A DNA stretch of 64,000 bases, taken from Rutpela maculata (lineage: Eukaryota > Arthropoda > Insecta > Coleoptera > Cerambycidae). Under the pieces are notes generated by a model, which had not been told where the DNA came from, searched no databases, and saw only the letters and a program-made list of their open reading frames with translations. Every line of letters begins with the position of its first letter. Position 1 is the stretch's first letter. A program made the position numbers and the translations under genes. Positions 48,073-59,071 of the stretch are shown piece after piece. The DNA lies in contig OW386285.2 in assembly GCA_936432065.2 (NCBI GenBank), positions 411,510,547 through 411,574,546 on the forward strand. The letters are read 5' to 3'.

Positions 48073-49427
48073 TAGGGATTGCAATACCGGTTAACCGGTT
48101 ATCAGGACAAAAAACACATGAAGATAATTACCGGTTATTTTAATTTTTTACCGGTTATTTCGGTAAATTCTGAACTTACGATATGTCACGTATTCAACGT
48201 TTCTATTTATGTCAGTGACTAGTATTCACTAAATACAGAGTGACTGTTCCAACACTGAGCACTTTTAACAATAAATAAATAATATTATAAAAAGTAAAAT
48301 CCAAACACCAAAACTAAGAAATACAAGAGAGACATTGACAATATCTTGCTACAGGAAATTGAATATTTCGCTGCCGCAAATATCCGTGGGATACATTTAG
48401 AAGTATGTTATTACCAATTTTTATTAACTTATCGACCCACCAATGCCGATTGAAGAAGGGCATCTTCAGCTGGTGGTATTCTATGTACAAATATCAGACG
48501 ACTAACAGCTTTGAAAAACTAACCCCTTTAACGGGCTAGTTTTAAAAAATATTGTATTTTTAGATTAGGTATTCAGTAATTGCCTATTTGAGTTTATGTT
48601 TATAATTTTTGTTATTTAAGTTGATATTTTTGTTATTTACTGAATAATTATTTATTTAAATTTATTTCATTTATATTTTTTCCTTTTGATAAAAAACCTT
48701 TTGTTGTTACAATTATTTTTTTTAATTTATTTGCTTTTATCATGATTAGAGAATATTATTTAGGTATTATGCAAATCACAACTTACACAGTTTTTATTTA
48801 TTATGAAAATACCTACTTTCTGTATATTGTTGCCCTAAGGCACGCTAATATACTAGTTAAGAAATACTTTAAAAGACTCATTATTTGAGAATCAATCAAA
48901 ACAACTATTGTTCTAGCTAATACTGACGAAGTATGAATAACTAAATTTGATTAAATGATTTAAGTATTTTCAACATATTTTTTTTGCTTTAAATGCTAAA
49001 AATCCTATCATGTAATTCAATACCTCGTCAGTATTAGCTAGAAGAGTAGTTTTGTTTGATTCTCCAATAATAAAGTATTTACCTAACTAGTATATTAGCG
49101 TGCCCAGATTAGGGCAACAATATACAGACAGTAGTAGATTTTCATAATAAATAAAAAGTGTGTAAGTTGTGATTTGCATAATACCTAAATAATATTCTCT
49201 AAACCTTTTGTTTGTTCATTATATTAAATATATGTATATAAAATAAAAATGTTTTTTGTTAAATTTAGATAATTTTGTACATGGAAAAAGACAATTGCCA
49301 TTTGCTCCACCCTAATTATTCATTCTAAAATTTACCGGTAATTACCGGTTAACCGGTTATTTACATTTTTATTTACCGATTTACCGGTTATTAAAACTTC
49401 CGGTAAATTGCAATCCCTAAAAAATAG
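48065..49427. mobile_element. Non-autonomous hAT element nested in copy B
   Basis: The element spans 48073-49419. Its ends read TAGGGATTGCAATACCGG and, from the right, TAGGGATTGCAATTTACCGG. AAAAATAG is duplicated at 48065-48072 and 49420-49427, and copy A has the uninterrupted site (CCAAAAATAGCCGCTGC). Close to both ends the word ACCGGTTA recurs several times, including the palindrome CCGGTTAACCGG; this is the usual form of subterminal transposase-binding sites in hAT elements. It has no transposase gene and is a different family from its host element. Confidence 0.95.
48746..49203. repeat. Hairpin repeat inside the nested hAT element
   Basis: The left arm 48746-48932 is the inverted copy of 49016-49203. 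Shared blocks include TAGAGAATATTATTTAGG, ATGCAAATCACAACTTACAC and GCACGCTAATATACTAGTTA. The arms are about 185 bp with a loop of about 85 bp. It may be a third-level insertion or an ancient part of the hAT element; no target duplication is evident. Confidence 0.75.
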
Positions 49428-50943
49428 CCGCTGCATTTGATGCTTGCAAAATAAGCGACAGGTATGGAGTCCATATTTTGACGGCAGTAACAGAAGCACT
49501 AGGACATGACACCACATCTTTGTCCATCAGCAGAACCACACTTCAGCGCTCTAGACAACGCATCCGCGAAGATAGACCTGAAATATTAAAAACTGCCTTC
49601 GGTAATTCTGAATTGCCGGCCCCAGTCATCCATTGGGATGGAAAACCTTTACCTTCTCTCACTGGAATGGGAAATATCGATAGACTTGCTATCTTAGTTA
49701 CTAGTGAAGATATTGAACAACTACTTGGAGTACCAGCTTTGCCCAATTCAACTGGAAGAGAACAGACTGAAGCAGTTTATGATGTGCTTTGTGAATGGAA
49801 TTTGGACAAAAAGGTAATAGCTTTGTGTTGTGATACAACAGCATCAAATATGGGTTATATAAATGGGGCAGCCACACTGTTGCAACATTAGAAAGAGATA
49901 TTCTATATTTTCCTTGTAGACATCATATTTTTGAAGTGGTTTTGAGAAGTGTGTTTGACACAAAAATGCCTTCCTCATCTGGTCCAAATGTGCCACTATT
50001 TAAACGTTTTAGGGAATTTTGGCCTAAAATAGATCAAAATAAACTAAAAACTGGATTTCAGGTATCAAAAATTAAACACATTTTACAACCAGTTAAAGCC
50101 GAAATTGTAAAGTTTCTAAATGCAGCTTTAACTTTGCAACAGCCTCGTGATGATTATAAAGAATTTTTAATGCTTTCTAAACTTTTTGTTGAAGAAGAGC
50201 CCACTCATACGACATTCTATCAACCAGGGGCATTTCATCATGCACGTTGGATGGCCAAAGCCATTTACTGTCTAAAAATATTTTTTTTCCAAGATCAGTT
50301 CCAACTAACTAAAAAAGAAAAAATAGGTATTGAAGATATATGTCTCTTTATTGTAAAAGTTTATGTAAAGGGCTGGTTTACAGCGTCATTTGCTAGTAAA
50401 GCACCGCTTCATGACTTAGACTTTTGTAAAGAACTCATTAATTATCAAAATATTGACAAAGAAATATCTCAAGCCGCAAGTAGGAAAATAGTGAACCATT
50501 TGTGGTACCTTAATTCAGTAAATGTTGGCTTATTTTTCTTTGATGACGATATTTCAGTTACCACTAAAAGAGAAATGGTTAAAGCTTTGAATAGGAAAGC
50601 ACCAAATCAAGAGGGTATTAAACGACTTATGATTAGTAACATTACTGACGTTGAAAACAAGGAAATTCAGGACTTCATATGCGAGAACACTAAACAGTTT
50701 TTTCAAAAATTAGGTTTGTCTATGGAATTTTTGGAAAATGATCCAACAACATGAAGGGAAAATGAAAGTTATACCCGATGTTTCAATATTGTAAACAAAA
50801 TTAAAGTTGTAAATGATGCCGCTGAGAGAGGAATCAAACTTATTACTGACTATAATGACATTTTAACAAAAAATGAAGACCAAGAACAGTTTTTACTCCA
50901 AGTTGTAAATGATTATAAATCACAGTTTCCAAATGTAAAATAG
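49428..50943 (+). pseudogene. hAT-like transposase copy B, catalytic and C-terminal part
   Basis: After the nested element the sequence continues with AFDACKISDRYGVHILTAVT. HWDGK, CCDTTASN and PCRHHIFEVV carry the presumed first two catalytic Asp residues and the CxxH motif; HHARWM follows in the next piece. A small deletion at about 49889 breaks the frame after ATLLQ. A TGG-to-TGA change at about 50752 ends it after DPTT, and an AAA-to-TAG change near 50941 adds another stop. Copy A is intact at both nonsense positions, while copy B is intact at the nonsense position of copy A. Confidence 0.8.
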
Positions 50944-51654
50944 AAACCCTGTCGTATGCTTTGGCCTAGTGCAAAAAATATTGTTTTTATTACTATATGT
51001 CTTGTAGATTTAGGATAATATTTGGTACTATGTATGAAAAAAACGTTTCATAATAAAATACACAAAGATAAAACGAGAGTTTTATTTCAAAAACTTCTAG
51101 TCTAGTTTTCTTAGACTACGAATTTACAGTAGTATGACACATGTCATAGTCACAACAGATAATGTCTTTGATATTTGTATGACTTGATTAGTCATTCTAA
51201 AGATAAATATTGCTGATTAAAAAAAAAAAAAAACAATGCATCAACCAAAGAATGTAAATAATTCTATTTACTTTTATTATTGCATAATTATGCATTCTGC
51301 GGCACCCCTTGCCTTCAATTTGCCTCAATAATATTTTGAGGGGACTGTTTTTTCTTCAAATGGAACCATTTGCAGGGGTGAGAAATAAAAAATTTCGATT
51401 TCGAAAAAGATGGGCCACCCTAATGGATATCCTTAAAAAATGCCCTGGGACTTACACAACATCAGTAGTGTACCTTCGCAAATTGACTAATAATTTAATA
51501 TACTAAATTACCTCAGAATCCTCTAAAATTTTGCAGGGGCTTTCCCACATTGAAGACTAGCACACCATTTTATTTTCCGCATTTCTTGGTAGATCACGTT
51601 GTATGATATTCAACCCTGTTATTGCCTACTATTAACCTAACCAAAGAGCTTTTA

Positions 51655-51995
51655 TCGTTGATGAAGCGACGACGAAAAATTAACGTGTTGGCTTTTGTAG
51701 AAGTGAATCCTACTGCTTCTACTAGAGAAATTGACCAAGAGGTGCAAATTTAGTCATGAATCAGCGAGAAAGATTCTCAAAAAATTACCGCTCGTTTAAA
51801 TATCAAGTGCACCAGCATTTGTACGAAGATAACGGCAACCGAAGATTAGGTTATTGTGACTGGTTACTTCAGAACAATATCGCTAACCCGAATTTTGTTT
51901 CTTTGATAGTGTCGAGGATAGTGTTTTCTGATGAGTCGAGATTCACCAACAATGTAATGTTCAATAAACAAAACAATATATATTGGGAGTAGGAA
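51655..51995 (+). pseudogene. Mariner-like transposase, N-terminal part
   Basis: The reading INVLAFVEVNPTASTREIDQ is the N-terminal helix-turn-helix region. After a break, YQVHQHLYEDNGNRRLGYCD and VFSDESRFTNNVMF give the segment up to the first catalytic Asp. It is cut at about 51998 by a minus-strand LINE and resumes near 53735. The region between the helix-turn-helix and HQHLYED is shortened. Confidence 0.8.
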
Positions 51996-51997
51996 AA

Positions 51998-53733
51998 TCA
52001 ACATTAATTAATTAATTTATTTATTTATTTATCGAACAATATCCAAACAGGCCTGATCGGCCTAATTACAAGGATAGTATTTTTAGATAACAATTAAGTA
52101 AGTAAATTACTGATTACATAATATAGAAAAATAATACATTATTCATATAAATTCTACAGTATCACAATAATTATAAATAAAAATTACATAGATGTGTGAT
52201 CACAATGCTATAGTACTTCAGTCTAAATCTATAAGAGTATTAATGTTGTTAGCCAGTCGAAGCATGGTCACGGGAGGGGTGGGGGTGGAGTTAATTGCTA
52301 TTGGTACATTAAACATTAATGCGCAGAGTGTTCGTCTTGACGCTACAGTAAATGGTATTAATGCTAAAATGTTCGGGCTATTAATTAAACTATTTATAAC
52401 TTTATATAAAAACATGAGTATCGCAACCTTACGTCTCATATCAAGAGATATTATATTAAATTCAATTCGCAAATGAGCAGATCTAACAAAATGATAGATG
52501 GGTTTAGTATGGTATTTTTTATAATATAGATATCTGAGGAGTTTATTTTGTATTTTTTCAAGTGCATTTAAGTAAATTTGAGGTTGTGGCTGCCAAATTA
52601 TTGATGCAAATTCAAATTTTGTTCTTACAAATGCATAATGCACCAGCATTTGTACGAAGATGACCGCAACCAATTGTTCTAATGTTTGTGAAAGTGACTG
52701 TATGTCTCATTATAAAACCCAACATACGATTTGCCGATGCGGATATGTTTTCCATGTGCACAGAAAATGTCAGATGACAGTCATATACGTAACACCTAGA
52801 TCTTTTACGCTGTTAGTTCTTTTTAAACTCGCGTCATCCATCTTGTAGTCAAAGACAATGGGCTCCTTTTTCCGAGTAATTGTTATTATAAAACACTTTT
52901 TTTTGACAACTCCATTTATAAATACTGTCAATATCTTTCTGGAGGCCCAATCTCTAACGGTTTCAATTTTCTTGTAAATTTTGAAATCGTCTGCGAAAAG
53001 TAAACATTTTGAGAATTTGATAACCGAAGTTAATAAATAATACAAATAATAGTGGTCCCAGATTTGATCCTTGTGGTACTCCAAAATTTGCGTAATATTT
53101 ACCAGAAGTGTTCCCATTGTGCTTGACTACAAAACATCTATTTTGTAAGTAACTTTTTAAAAGCAACATCATTTTTGCAGACAAACCAAATTTATATAGT
53201 TTTTCCAATAACACGTCATGATCTACTTTATCAAACGCTTTGCTAAAATCTGTGAAAATAGTATCGAGTTGTTTCGAAACCGAGATTAGTAAATATAAAC
53301 AAGTTAGTATTAATAGTTCTTTTGTCTACAAAATCATGTTGCTCATCAGCTAAACTCTTTTCTACATGTCTGTATAAACGAGAATATATAATTTGTTCAA
53401 ACAATTTAGCTGGAGCGCACTGTAGTTTTCTATGTCCATTTTATCCCCTCACTTATGAATTGGAGTATATGTAGCTAGCTTCCATGCAGCAGGAAACAAA
53501 GAAGTTTTTAATACCAGATTAAAAATATGAAATAATGACATCTCTTCTTGACGTCCCTTAATCACATAGGAAGGTATTCCATCAACACCTGCCGCTTTTT
53601 TAGGTTTATGTTTTTTAATAGCCGCATTATAATCCAATTCACCAATCAGGTTCAAGTTGAACACGTCATTACAAATATTTCCACTATCGTCTGAAAAGTC
53701 TAATCTATAATTGGGTTTTTCAATATTATAAAC
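51998..53733 (-). mobile_element. 5'-truncated LINE inserted in the mariner transposase
   Basis: The 3' end is at the left, with a (TAAA)/(TTAA)-type tail (about 52000-52032). On the minus strand frame-shifted pieces give KKAAGVDGIPSYVIKG (53600), FGVPQGSNLGPLLFVLFIN (about 53090), LLFADDFKIYKK (about 53000) and the C-terminal block FEFASIIWQPQPQIYLNALE. RT is broken by frameshifts and the endonuclease is absent. The tail type differs from the (ATT)n LINEs, and the wording is closer to Jockey-type elements. The target duplication is not clear. Confidence 0.8.
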
Positions 53734-53734
53734 T

Positions 53735-54245
53735 GATGAAATGAGGCAAGGTACTTTTCAGGAAAAATTTGGAATAAATGTGTGGGATGGGGTGATTGGA
53801 ACAAGAATTATAGGACCTATTTTCTTTCAAGGACCTTTGACAGGAGAGAGATATTTAGAATTCCTACAAAATGATATCGAAGAAATGTTGATGGACCTAC
53901 CACTTGCATTCTCTGAATAAATGTATTTCCAACAAAATGGAGCTCGAGTTATGGCCCATTAAGTGAACCAGTATAATGGGCGAGTAATTGCAACATATGG
54001 ACCTGTACGTTGGCCTGCCCGATCACCAGATCTAAGTATGTTAGATTTTTCTGTGTGGGGTTATGTGAAAGAACGAGTTTTTTATACTCCCTCTCATACA
54101 CTTCAAATTTTACAAAATCGTACCCTCGAAGTTTTTGTAAATATAACTCCAGCTATGTTGAGAAATGTTGTGCGAAACACCATTGACCGAGCCAAAATAT
54201 GTCAAGAAGAAGGGGAGATGCACTTTGAACATTTGCTACCCTTAA
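53735..54245 (+). pseudogene. Mariner-like transposase, C-terminal part
   Basis: Following the LINE the frame continues FGINVWDGVIGTRIIGPIFF and GPLTGERYLEFLQNDIEEML. After a stop comes YFQQNGARVMAH, where the family has QQDGA, so the second catalytic Asp appears as Asn. Another stop follows. From 53963 WPARSPDLSMLDFSVWGYVK contains the third catalytic Asp, and the protein ends GEMHFEHLL. The copy is broken several times and was interrupted by a LINE. Confidence 0.85.
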
Positions 54246-54509
54246 TAATAATAATAATAATAATAATATATCCACAACAGGTGTAGTTCCCAAAACTCTC
54301 TGCCGAAACCTCCAACAGCTCAATATCCATCCTCATACTATCACCCAAATACAAAAATCCGTCCTCCTAAATACTTGTAACTCCGTCAGAAAATTCCTTC
54401 ACCTGCCTATAAATTGAAATAGAAACCGCCATCTTGCTGATAGCCGATGGTTGGTACACCTTACCTCCTCTTAAGGAGAGAATTTGAAAGATAATAATAA
54501 TAATAATAT
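54246..54509 (+). pseudogene. 3' terminal piece of an R2/R4-like LINE
   Basis: Between two (TAA)n runs, STTGVVPKTLCRNLQQLNIH followed by TQIQKSVLLNTCNSVRKFLH and a TGA stop matches the C-terminus of R2/R4-type (restriction-like endonuclease) LINEs. Those commonly end with G-V-I-P-K-x-L and L-Q-K-x-V-(I/L)-x-x-T-C-x-x-V-R-x-F-L. About 100 bp of 3' UTR and a GATAATAATAAT tail follow. Only about 50 codons remain. The identification is from remembered family wording. Confidence 0.6.
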
Positions 54510-54617
54510 TTATTTCACCATGTATAGATACAAATAACGTACATATGGTAAGCCAGGTACAATAAATCAGTAATAAATTACAGTTTAATATTATTAGTTA
54601 ATAAAACAGTAGTTATA

Positions 54618-56742
54618 TACAGTGTGTCTCACGATAGATGTAACAAGAGGTGTAATGGACCAAAAATTTTGGAATGGTATTTGGAGATTGAGTCCTGCCT
54701 GTTGTAAAACTAAAGTATACCTAAAATTACTTGATTTGGTGTTCTACAGGGTGTTTTATAAGCAAAGTTGTAAAAATCACCACTAATAAAGTACCTTTAT
54801 TTTTCAAAATATGAAAAAATTCCACTAAGAAAAGTTATTTAGAATGCAATTTTATATCTCTATACCAAATTTCAGGAATATAAAATTATTTTTTTGAAAC
54901 TTCCCATTTTTTACGAATTAAGAGTTGAATTCATATTTAAAATTGTGTGGGAGCAGATGTTAATCATCTCAAAAAGTAGGCTATTGGTAAATAAAAAATT
55001 GAATATACGAGATGTAAGAAGGTATAATGTTAATCGAACTAATTGTAAAACAAGAAACAATTACTAACAGAAGATTAATGAGGTTTAAAAATTATAACAA
55101 GTAATAAATGCCAAAAACATAACAGATTCACAAACAAATGAATTATTGACCAATACAAAACAATGTTTACAATTTTTTTTATTACTCGACGTAGCTACCA
55201 CCCACATCCACACACATTTCGATCCTTCGCCTGAAGTCCTTAAAACTGTTTCGAATATGATTTAACGGTATGGAATTTACGGCATTTGTAATTCTCTGCT
55301 TCAGTACTGCTACATCGTTAGGAAGTGGTTCAGCGTAAACCAACTGCTTGAGGCGACCCCATAAAAAGAAATCCAGTATTGATAGGTCTGGGGATCTCGC
55401 CGGCCACTTGATCGGTCCATTCCTGGCAATCCAATTTTCTCCAAAATTTAAATTCAACCACCGATTAACCATTTCTGTGGAGCGGCCAGGGCAACCATTA
55501 TGTTCAAAATGAACTAAAGGCATATCTCTTAAAATATTTAAATGTTCTTCAGAAAATCTTTCAAGAAGTTGTAAATAAGTGTGCTGGTTTAACCTTTCCT
55601 CAATGAAATAAGGTCCAATAACTCCAACGTGATAAGAAACGGCACACCACACATTCACTTTTTTATAATATTGTCTTCTACAATGAATTCTAAAATTTGG
55701 ATTTTCAGAAGCCCAAAACCGACAATTCTGAGATGAAACAACACCATTGGTTGTGAATGTGGATTCATCTGAGAAAATTATGAAACGATGAAAAAATCTC
55801 CCTTCCATGATTTTTTCTCCAATGGTCAAACAAAAATCCAACCTACGACCGTCATCTCCCTCTTCAAGCGTATGTTTATAATTTGCTTTATATACCCTAA
55901 TTTTCTTTGCCTTGTAAATTCTTTGGAGTTCAGACTTGCTAATATTAATAAGAGCTGATCTCTCTCTTAGTGGCATCCTAGGATTTTCTATAACAGTGGC
56001 ATGAGCTATAATAGCTCCAACATTGTCTTCATCATATGCTTTTATTTTTCTTTTCATGTTAAGAACACTACCAGTAGCCAGAAACTTTTTAATTATTCTC
56101 ATAGCCTGAGTACGTGACAAAGCAGTGTTTGGAAATTTCAAATTAAATTGGCTTACCACTTCTCTTAACGAGTTTTCACCGCCAATTCCGTAGAATTGCA
56201 CAATATAAATTTTTTCACGCACTGTGAGTACCATTTTCACTTAATTTTTTATGCTTGGTTCGTCAATTTGAAACAGAAATTAAGGATATTGACTACGTTT
56301 GACAGATATGTCAATAATAAATGATAAATGTGTATCCACTGCTTTTCTCATAGCCTACTTTTAGTACTTTTAGCTTCTACATAACTTTAAATATTAATTC
56401 ACAAAAAATAATTTCTATGCAGTTTTAATTGAATGGTTCAAAATAAAATACTAATTTACTGAAAAAATGGGAAGTTTCAAAAAAATAATTTTATATTCCT
56501 GAAATTTGGTATAGAGGTATAAAATTGCATTCTAAATAACTTTTCTTAGTGGATTTTTTTCATATTTTGAAAAATAAAGGTCCTTTATTAGTGGTGATTT
56601 TTACAACTTTGCGTAGAACAGCAAATCAAGTCATTTTTGGTATACTTGCGTTTTACAACAAGCTGGACTCAATCCCCAAATACCATTCCAAAATTTTTGG
56701 TCCATTACACCTCTTGTTACATCTATCCTGGGACACACTGTA
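54618..56742 (-). mobile_element. Near-complete mariner element (DD41D type) with ~295-bp inverted repeats
   Basis: The element spans 54620-56740 (2121 bp) with TA on both sides. The ends read CAGTGTGTC and the terminal inverted repeats extend about 295 bp (54620-54915 and about 56455-56740), containing AACAAGAGGTGTAATGGACC and GAAACTTCCCATTTTTT. Inverted repeats this long are unusual for mariner, whose ends are commonly about 30 bp. A single uninterrupted transposase gene lies between them on the minus strand. Confidence 0.93.
55182..56234 (-). CDS. Mariner-like transposase, 350 residues, second catalytic Asp replaced by Asn
   Basis: The open frame can be read from a GTG at 56240, but the first ATG is at 56232-56234, giving 350 residues. 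Residues about 1-110 hold two helix-turn-helix segments (SLREVVSQFN; ALSRTQAMRIIKKFL; LINISKSELQRIYK). In the catalytic domain IIFSDESTFTT carries Asp 156. FEHNGCPGRST has Asn 246 where the family has Asp, and ARSPDLSILDFFLWG carries Asp 288. There are 41 residues between 246 and 288, so the architecture is DD41D. The C-terminus (FRRRIEMCVDVGG) is complete. The lack of stops suggests recent activity or selection, but the Asp-to-Asn change (GAT to AAT) should abolish cleavage. The bases next to the start codon show no other feature. Confidence 0.9.
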   Translation of the reverse strand: MVLTVREKIYIVQFYGIGGENSLREVVSQFNLKFPNTALSRTQAMRIIKKFLATGSVLNMKRKIKAYDEDNVGAIIAHATVIENPRMPLRERSALINISKSELQRIYKAKKIRVYKANYKHTLEEGDDGRRLDFCLTIGEKIMEGRFFHRFIIFSDESTFTTNGVVSSQNCRFWASENPNFRIHCRRQYYKKVNVWCAVSYHVGVIGPYFIEERLNQHTYLQLLERFSEEHLNILRDMPLVHFEHNGCPGRSTEMVNRWLNLNFGENWIARNGPIKWPARSPDLSILDFFLWGRLKQLVYAEPLPNDVAVLKQRITNAVNSIPLNHIRNSFKDFRRRIEMCVDVGGSYVE

Positions 56743-56915
56743 CATAAACATCACACTTAACAAATTAAGTTATAAAAATAAATAGTTAAAAATTAACACT
56801 AACAATGTCGAACAATAATAACTATTACAAACACATTTAAACATAAATACTTAAAAATCTCGTTGTATGAAAATACAATAGTAGTAAAAAACCTAACACA
56901 ATATATAATCTATTG

Positions 56916-58018
56916 TTATGGTCCGCTCAGAAATTCATTAACACTGTAATATGCATATTGAAGTATTTTATTTATTTTAGTTTTATATTTTGACAAGTGA
57001 AGATTTCTAATCTCATCAGATAGGCTGTTGAATAATATAATTGCGTTATATTGTAGCGATTCCTTAAATTTAGCTATTTTGTGGCGAGGAATCGCCAAGA
57101 GCTCTCCATGTCTAGTATTGTATGTGTGATTGTTGTCTAGAGTAACAAATTTCTGTAAGTTGGTTTTCACATATATTAAACATTTGTATATGTAAATACA
57201 AGGTGCCGTTAAAATTTTTTTTATGGTAAAAATTTCCTTGCAACTTTCTCTATAGTTTAGATTAAACAACAGTCTAATAATCCTTTTTTGAAGTACAAAG
57301 ACCCTCTGCAATTGACTTGATTTACCCCATAAACAGATATTAAAGGACAAATGGGAGTAAGTGCATAGTAAACATCAAGTCCTGCCTCATCCAGTGTGTC
57401 TTTCAATTGCAGTATTGCTAAATATGCCTTATTTAGCCTATTACACACCTGATTTTTCTGTTGTTCACTAGACAATGAGTTGTCTATATATGTACCCAAA
57501 AATTTTGTGGAAGAGCTCAGTTGAAAAGTATTTAATGATGTTTTTTTGTCAAAGCATATAAACACAGTTTTACTTTCATTTACAATCAGTTTATTTCGAC
57601 TGCACCAATTGTTCATGTCATCAAAAACATCCTCAACAAATTTTTGTAAGTCATTACAGTTAGGGGCAGATACAGTGACTGTAGTGTCGTCCGCATACAT
57701 AAATGTTTCTCCATTACTTATGTGACCAGGAAGGTCATTTATGTAGATAGAGAATAATAGAGGCCCTAATACTGACCCTTGCGGAACACCCAGGATACTA
57801 TCATGAATATCAGACATAGCCTCATTATATTTAACTATAAATGTCCTGCTCTGTATGTATGACATTAAAAATTTTGATATGCAACCCCTTATACCAATAT
57901 TCTCTAACTTATCAAAAAGTATGTTCTTGTTTACGGAATCGAAAGCTTTAGAGAGATCGAATAAAATCGAAACCACATGGTTGCCACTGTCGACTTCCTT
58001 GGATATGAAATTAAACAT
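56916..58018 (-). pseudogene. LINE RT (ORF2 3' part), one frameshift
   Basis: From 58018 the frame reads ISKEVDSGNHVVSILFDLSK, then AFDSVNKNILFDKL, LGVPQGSVLGPLLFSIYIND and MYADDTTVTVSAPN, so the RT palm is present. A frameshift near 57300 leads into the C-terminal frame (QLQRVFVLQKRIIRLLFNLN, NTRHGELLAIPRHKIAKF, YYSVNEFLSGP). The sequence is closely related in wording to the LINE at 41849-44182 (NTRHGELLNIPRHN). The 5' truncation lies just upstream of 58018. Confidence 0.85.
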
Positions 58019-58184
58019 TTAATTAATCTTTTAATGTTTTTTATTGTTAAAATAAATCATTTTGGACAGCACACTTCTTTTATTTGCAGCGTTGTTTTGT
58101 TGACAAAATGAATGTTTTGAATCTAGTTTTATTCAATTTCCACGGCATACTTACTTGATAAGCGTATTTTCTCGATATTTTAAT

Positions 58185-58700
58185 TATTATCCACCAAAGA
58201 ACTAATATCAAACCGATTTTCGATTTGAAGGTATCAATGGATTTGTCGTGAAAATTTGTATTGTCTATAAGATGTTGCTATTTGAAAAAGTTGACATAAT
58301 TACAAATTAGTGATTTCGGAAATCTTGGTTTGTCGTAGTTACCAAACCAATTCGAAAAATCTCACGTTTACATTTTTCTCTTATAGTTTTGGTCCACTTG
58401 ATTGATTTGAGTGGATTCACGTGCACTCACTGTACTCTTGATGCAAAAATAAAAATAGCCCTAAAGAAATCAAGTAGTCTCAAAAAATTTTTAAAACTAC
58501 GCAGTAGTACTTGAAATCGTCTCCGGAATCCTAAAATGTAAAAATATATAGGGTGTTCCATTTAAAATTTCAAAGTTGAAGTAATTTTCGGGGAAACCGG
58601 AAGTGTCAAATTATGAAAAATTTGTTGTTTTTGGTATATATTACCCCTGCCAAATTTAAGACTTATATCTTGAAAACTCTGGAAGCTATGTCTAATGATT
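58185..58700 (+). repeat. Dispersed repeat, inverted partner of 45.0-45.5 kb
   Basis: This is the plus-oriented copy of the repeat described at 45030-45545. It includes the word GGGTGTTCCATTTAAAA (about 58551), seen in related form at 33175 and 39095, which suggests a common family of non-autonomous elements with mariner-like ends. Confidence 0.8.
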
Positions 58701-58936
58701 CTGCTGACACCCGGTATAGTGTATACCTATATATTGGTATCATTAGAGCGGTTTTGATTACATATGAAGGGCAACCTTGATACAGTGACTAATTGAATAA
58801 ATACTCGTAGATCAGTTTATTTGAGAACCGCACGACTTTAGAATGTTTCCGATTGTCGTTGAGATAAATGTCATAATTCTATGTCTGTTTTCCTGAATAT
58901 ATTTTTGGCGTGAGGACGGTTAATGCCTCTGTCAAC

Positions 58937-59071
58937 ATGTCACAAACAGATTTGTCATATGTTGTAGACGCAGAGTATCCAACAGATAATATTTGTATAG
59001 CTACTGCTAGTAGTGAACAGAATTATTCGTGTGCGAGACGCGGTGTTCTATATTATATAAGTACTGATTAA
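58937..59071 (+). other. Short ATG-initiated frame, unidentified
   Basis: An ATG opens 44 codons (MSQTDLSYVVDAEYPTDNIC and following) in a stretch without other repeats. The amino-acid composition is protein-like, but I know no match. It could be part of a host exon or chance. Confidence 0.12.

Larger units (their letters stand above)
46918..51430 (+). mobile_element. hAT element copy B with 8-bp target duplications
   Basis: The element runs from 46926 to 51422. Both ends read TAGGGTGGCCCATCT inward, and ATGGATAT flanks it at 46918-46925 and 51423-51430. It is the same family as copy A (13658-16729) but in plus orientation. It contains two extra features: a 50-bp-period duplication near its left end (47054-47095 repeated at 47104-47145) and a 1347-bp insertion of another hAT element at 48073-49419. 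Confidence 0.96.
54493..58020 (-). mobile_element. 5'-truncated CR1-like LINE, 3' UTR interrupted by a mariner
   Basis: The tail (AAT)n at about 54491-54510 and the 3' UTR (54511-54619 and 56741-56915) flank a complete mariner element. ORF2 occupies 58018-56916. The LINE begins in the middle of RT and lacks endonuclease and ORF1. Its C-terminal ending YYSVNEFLSGP is like that of the fragment at 26169. The order of events is LINE first, mariner second. Confidence 0.85.
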
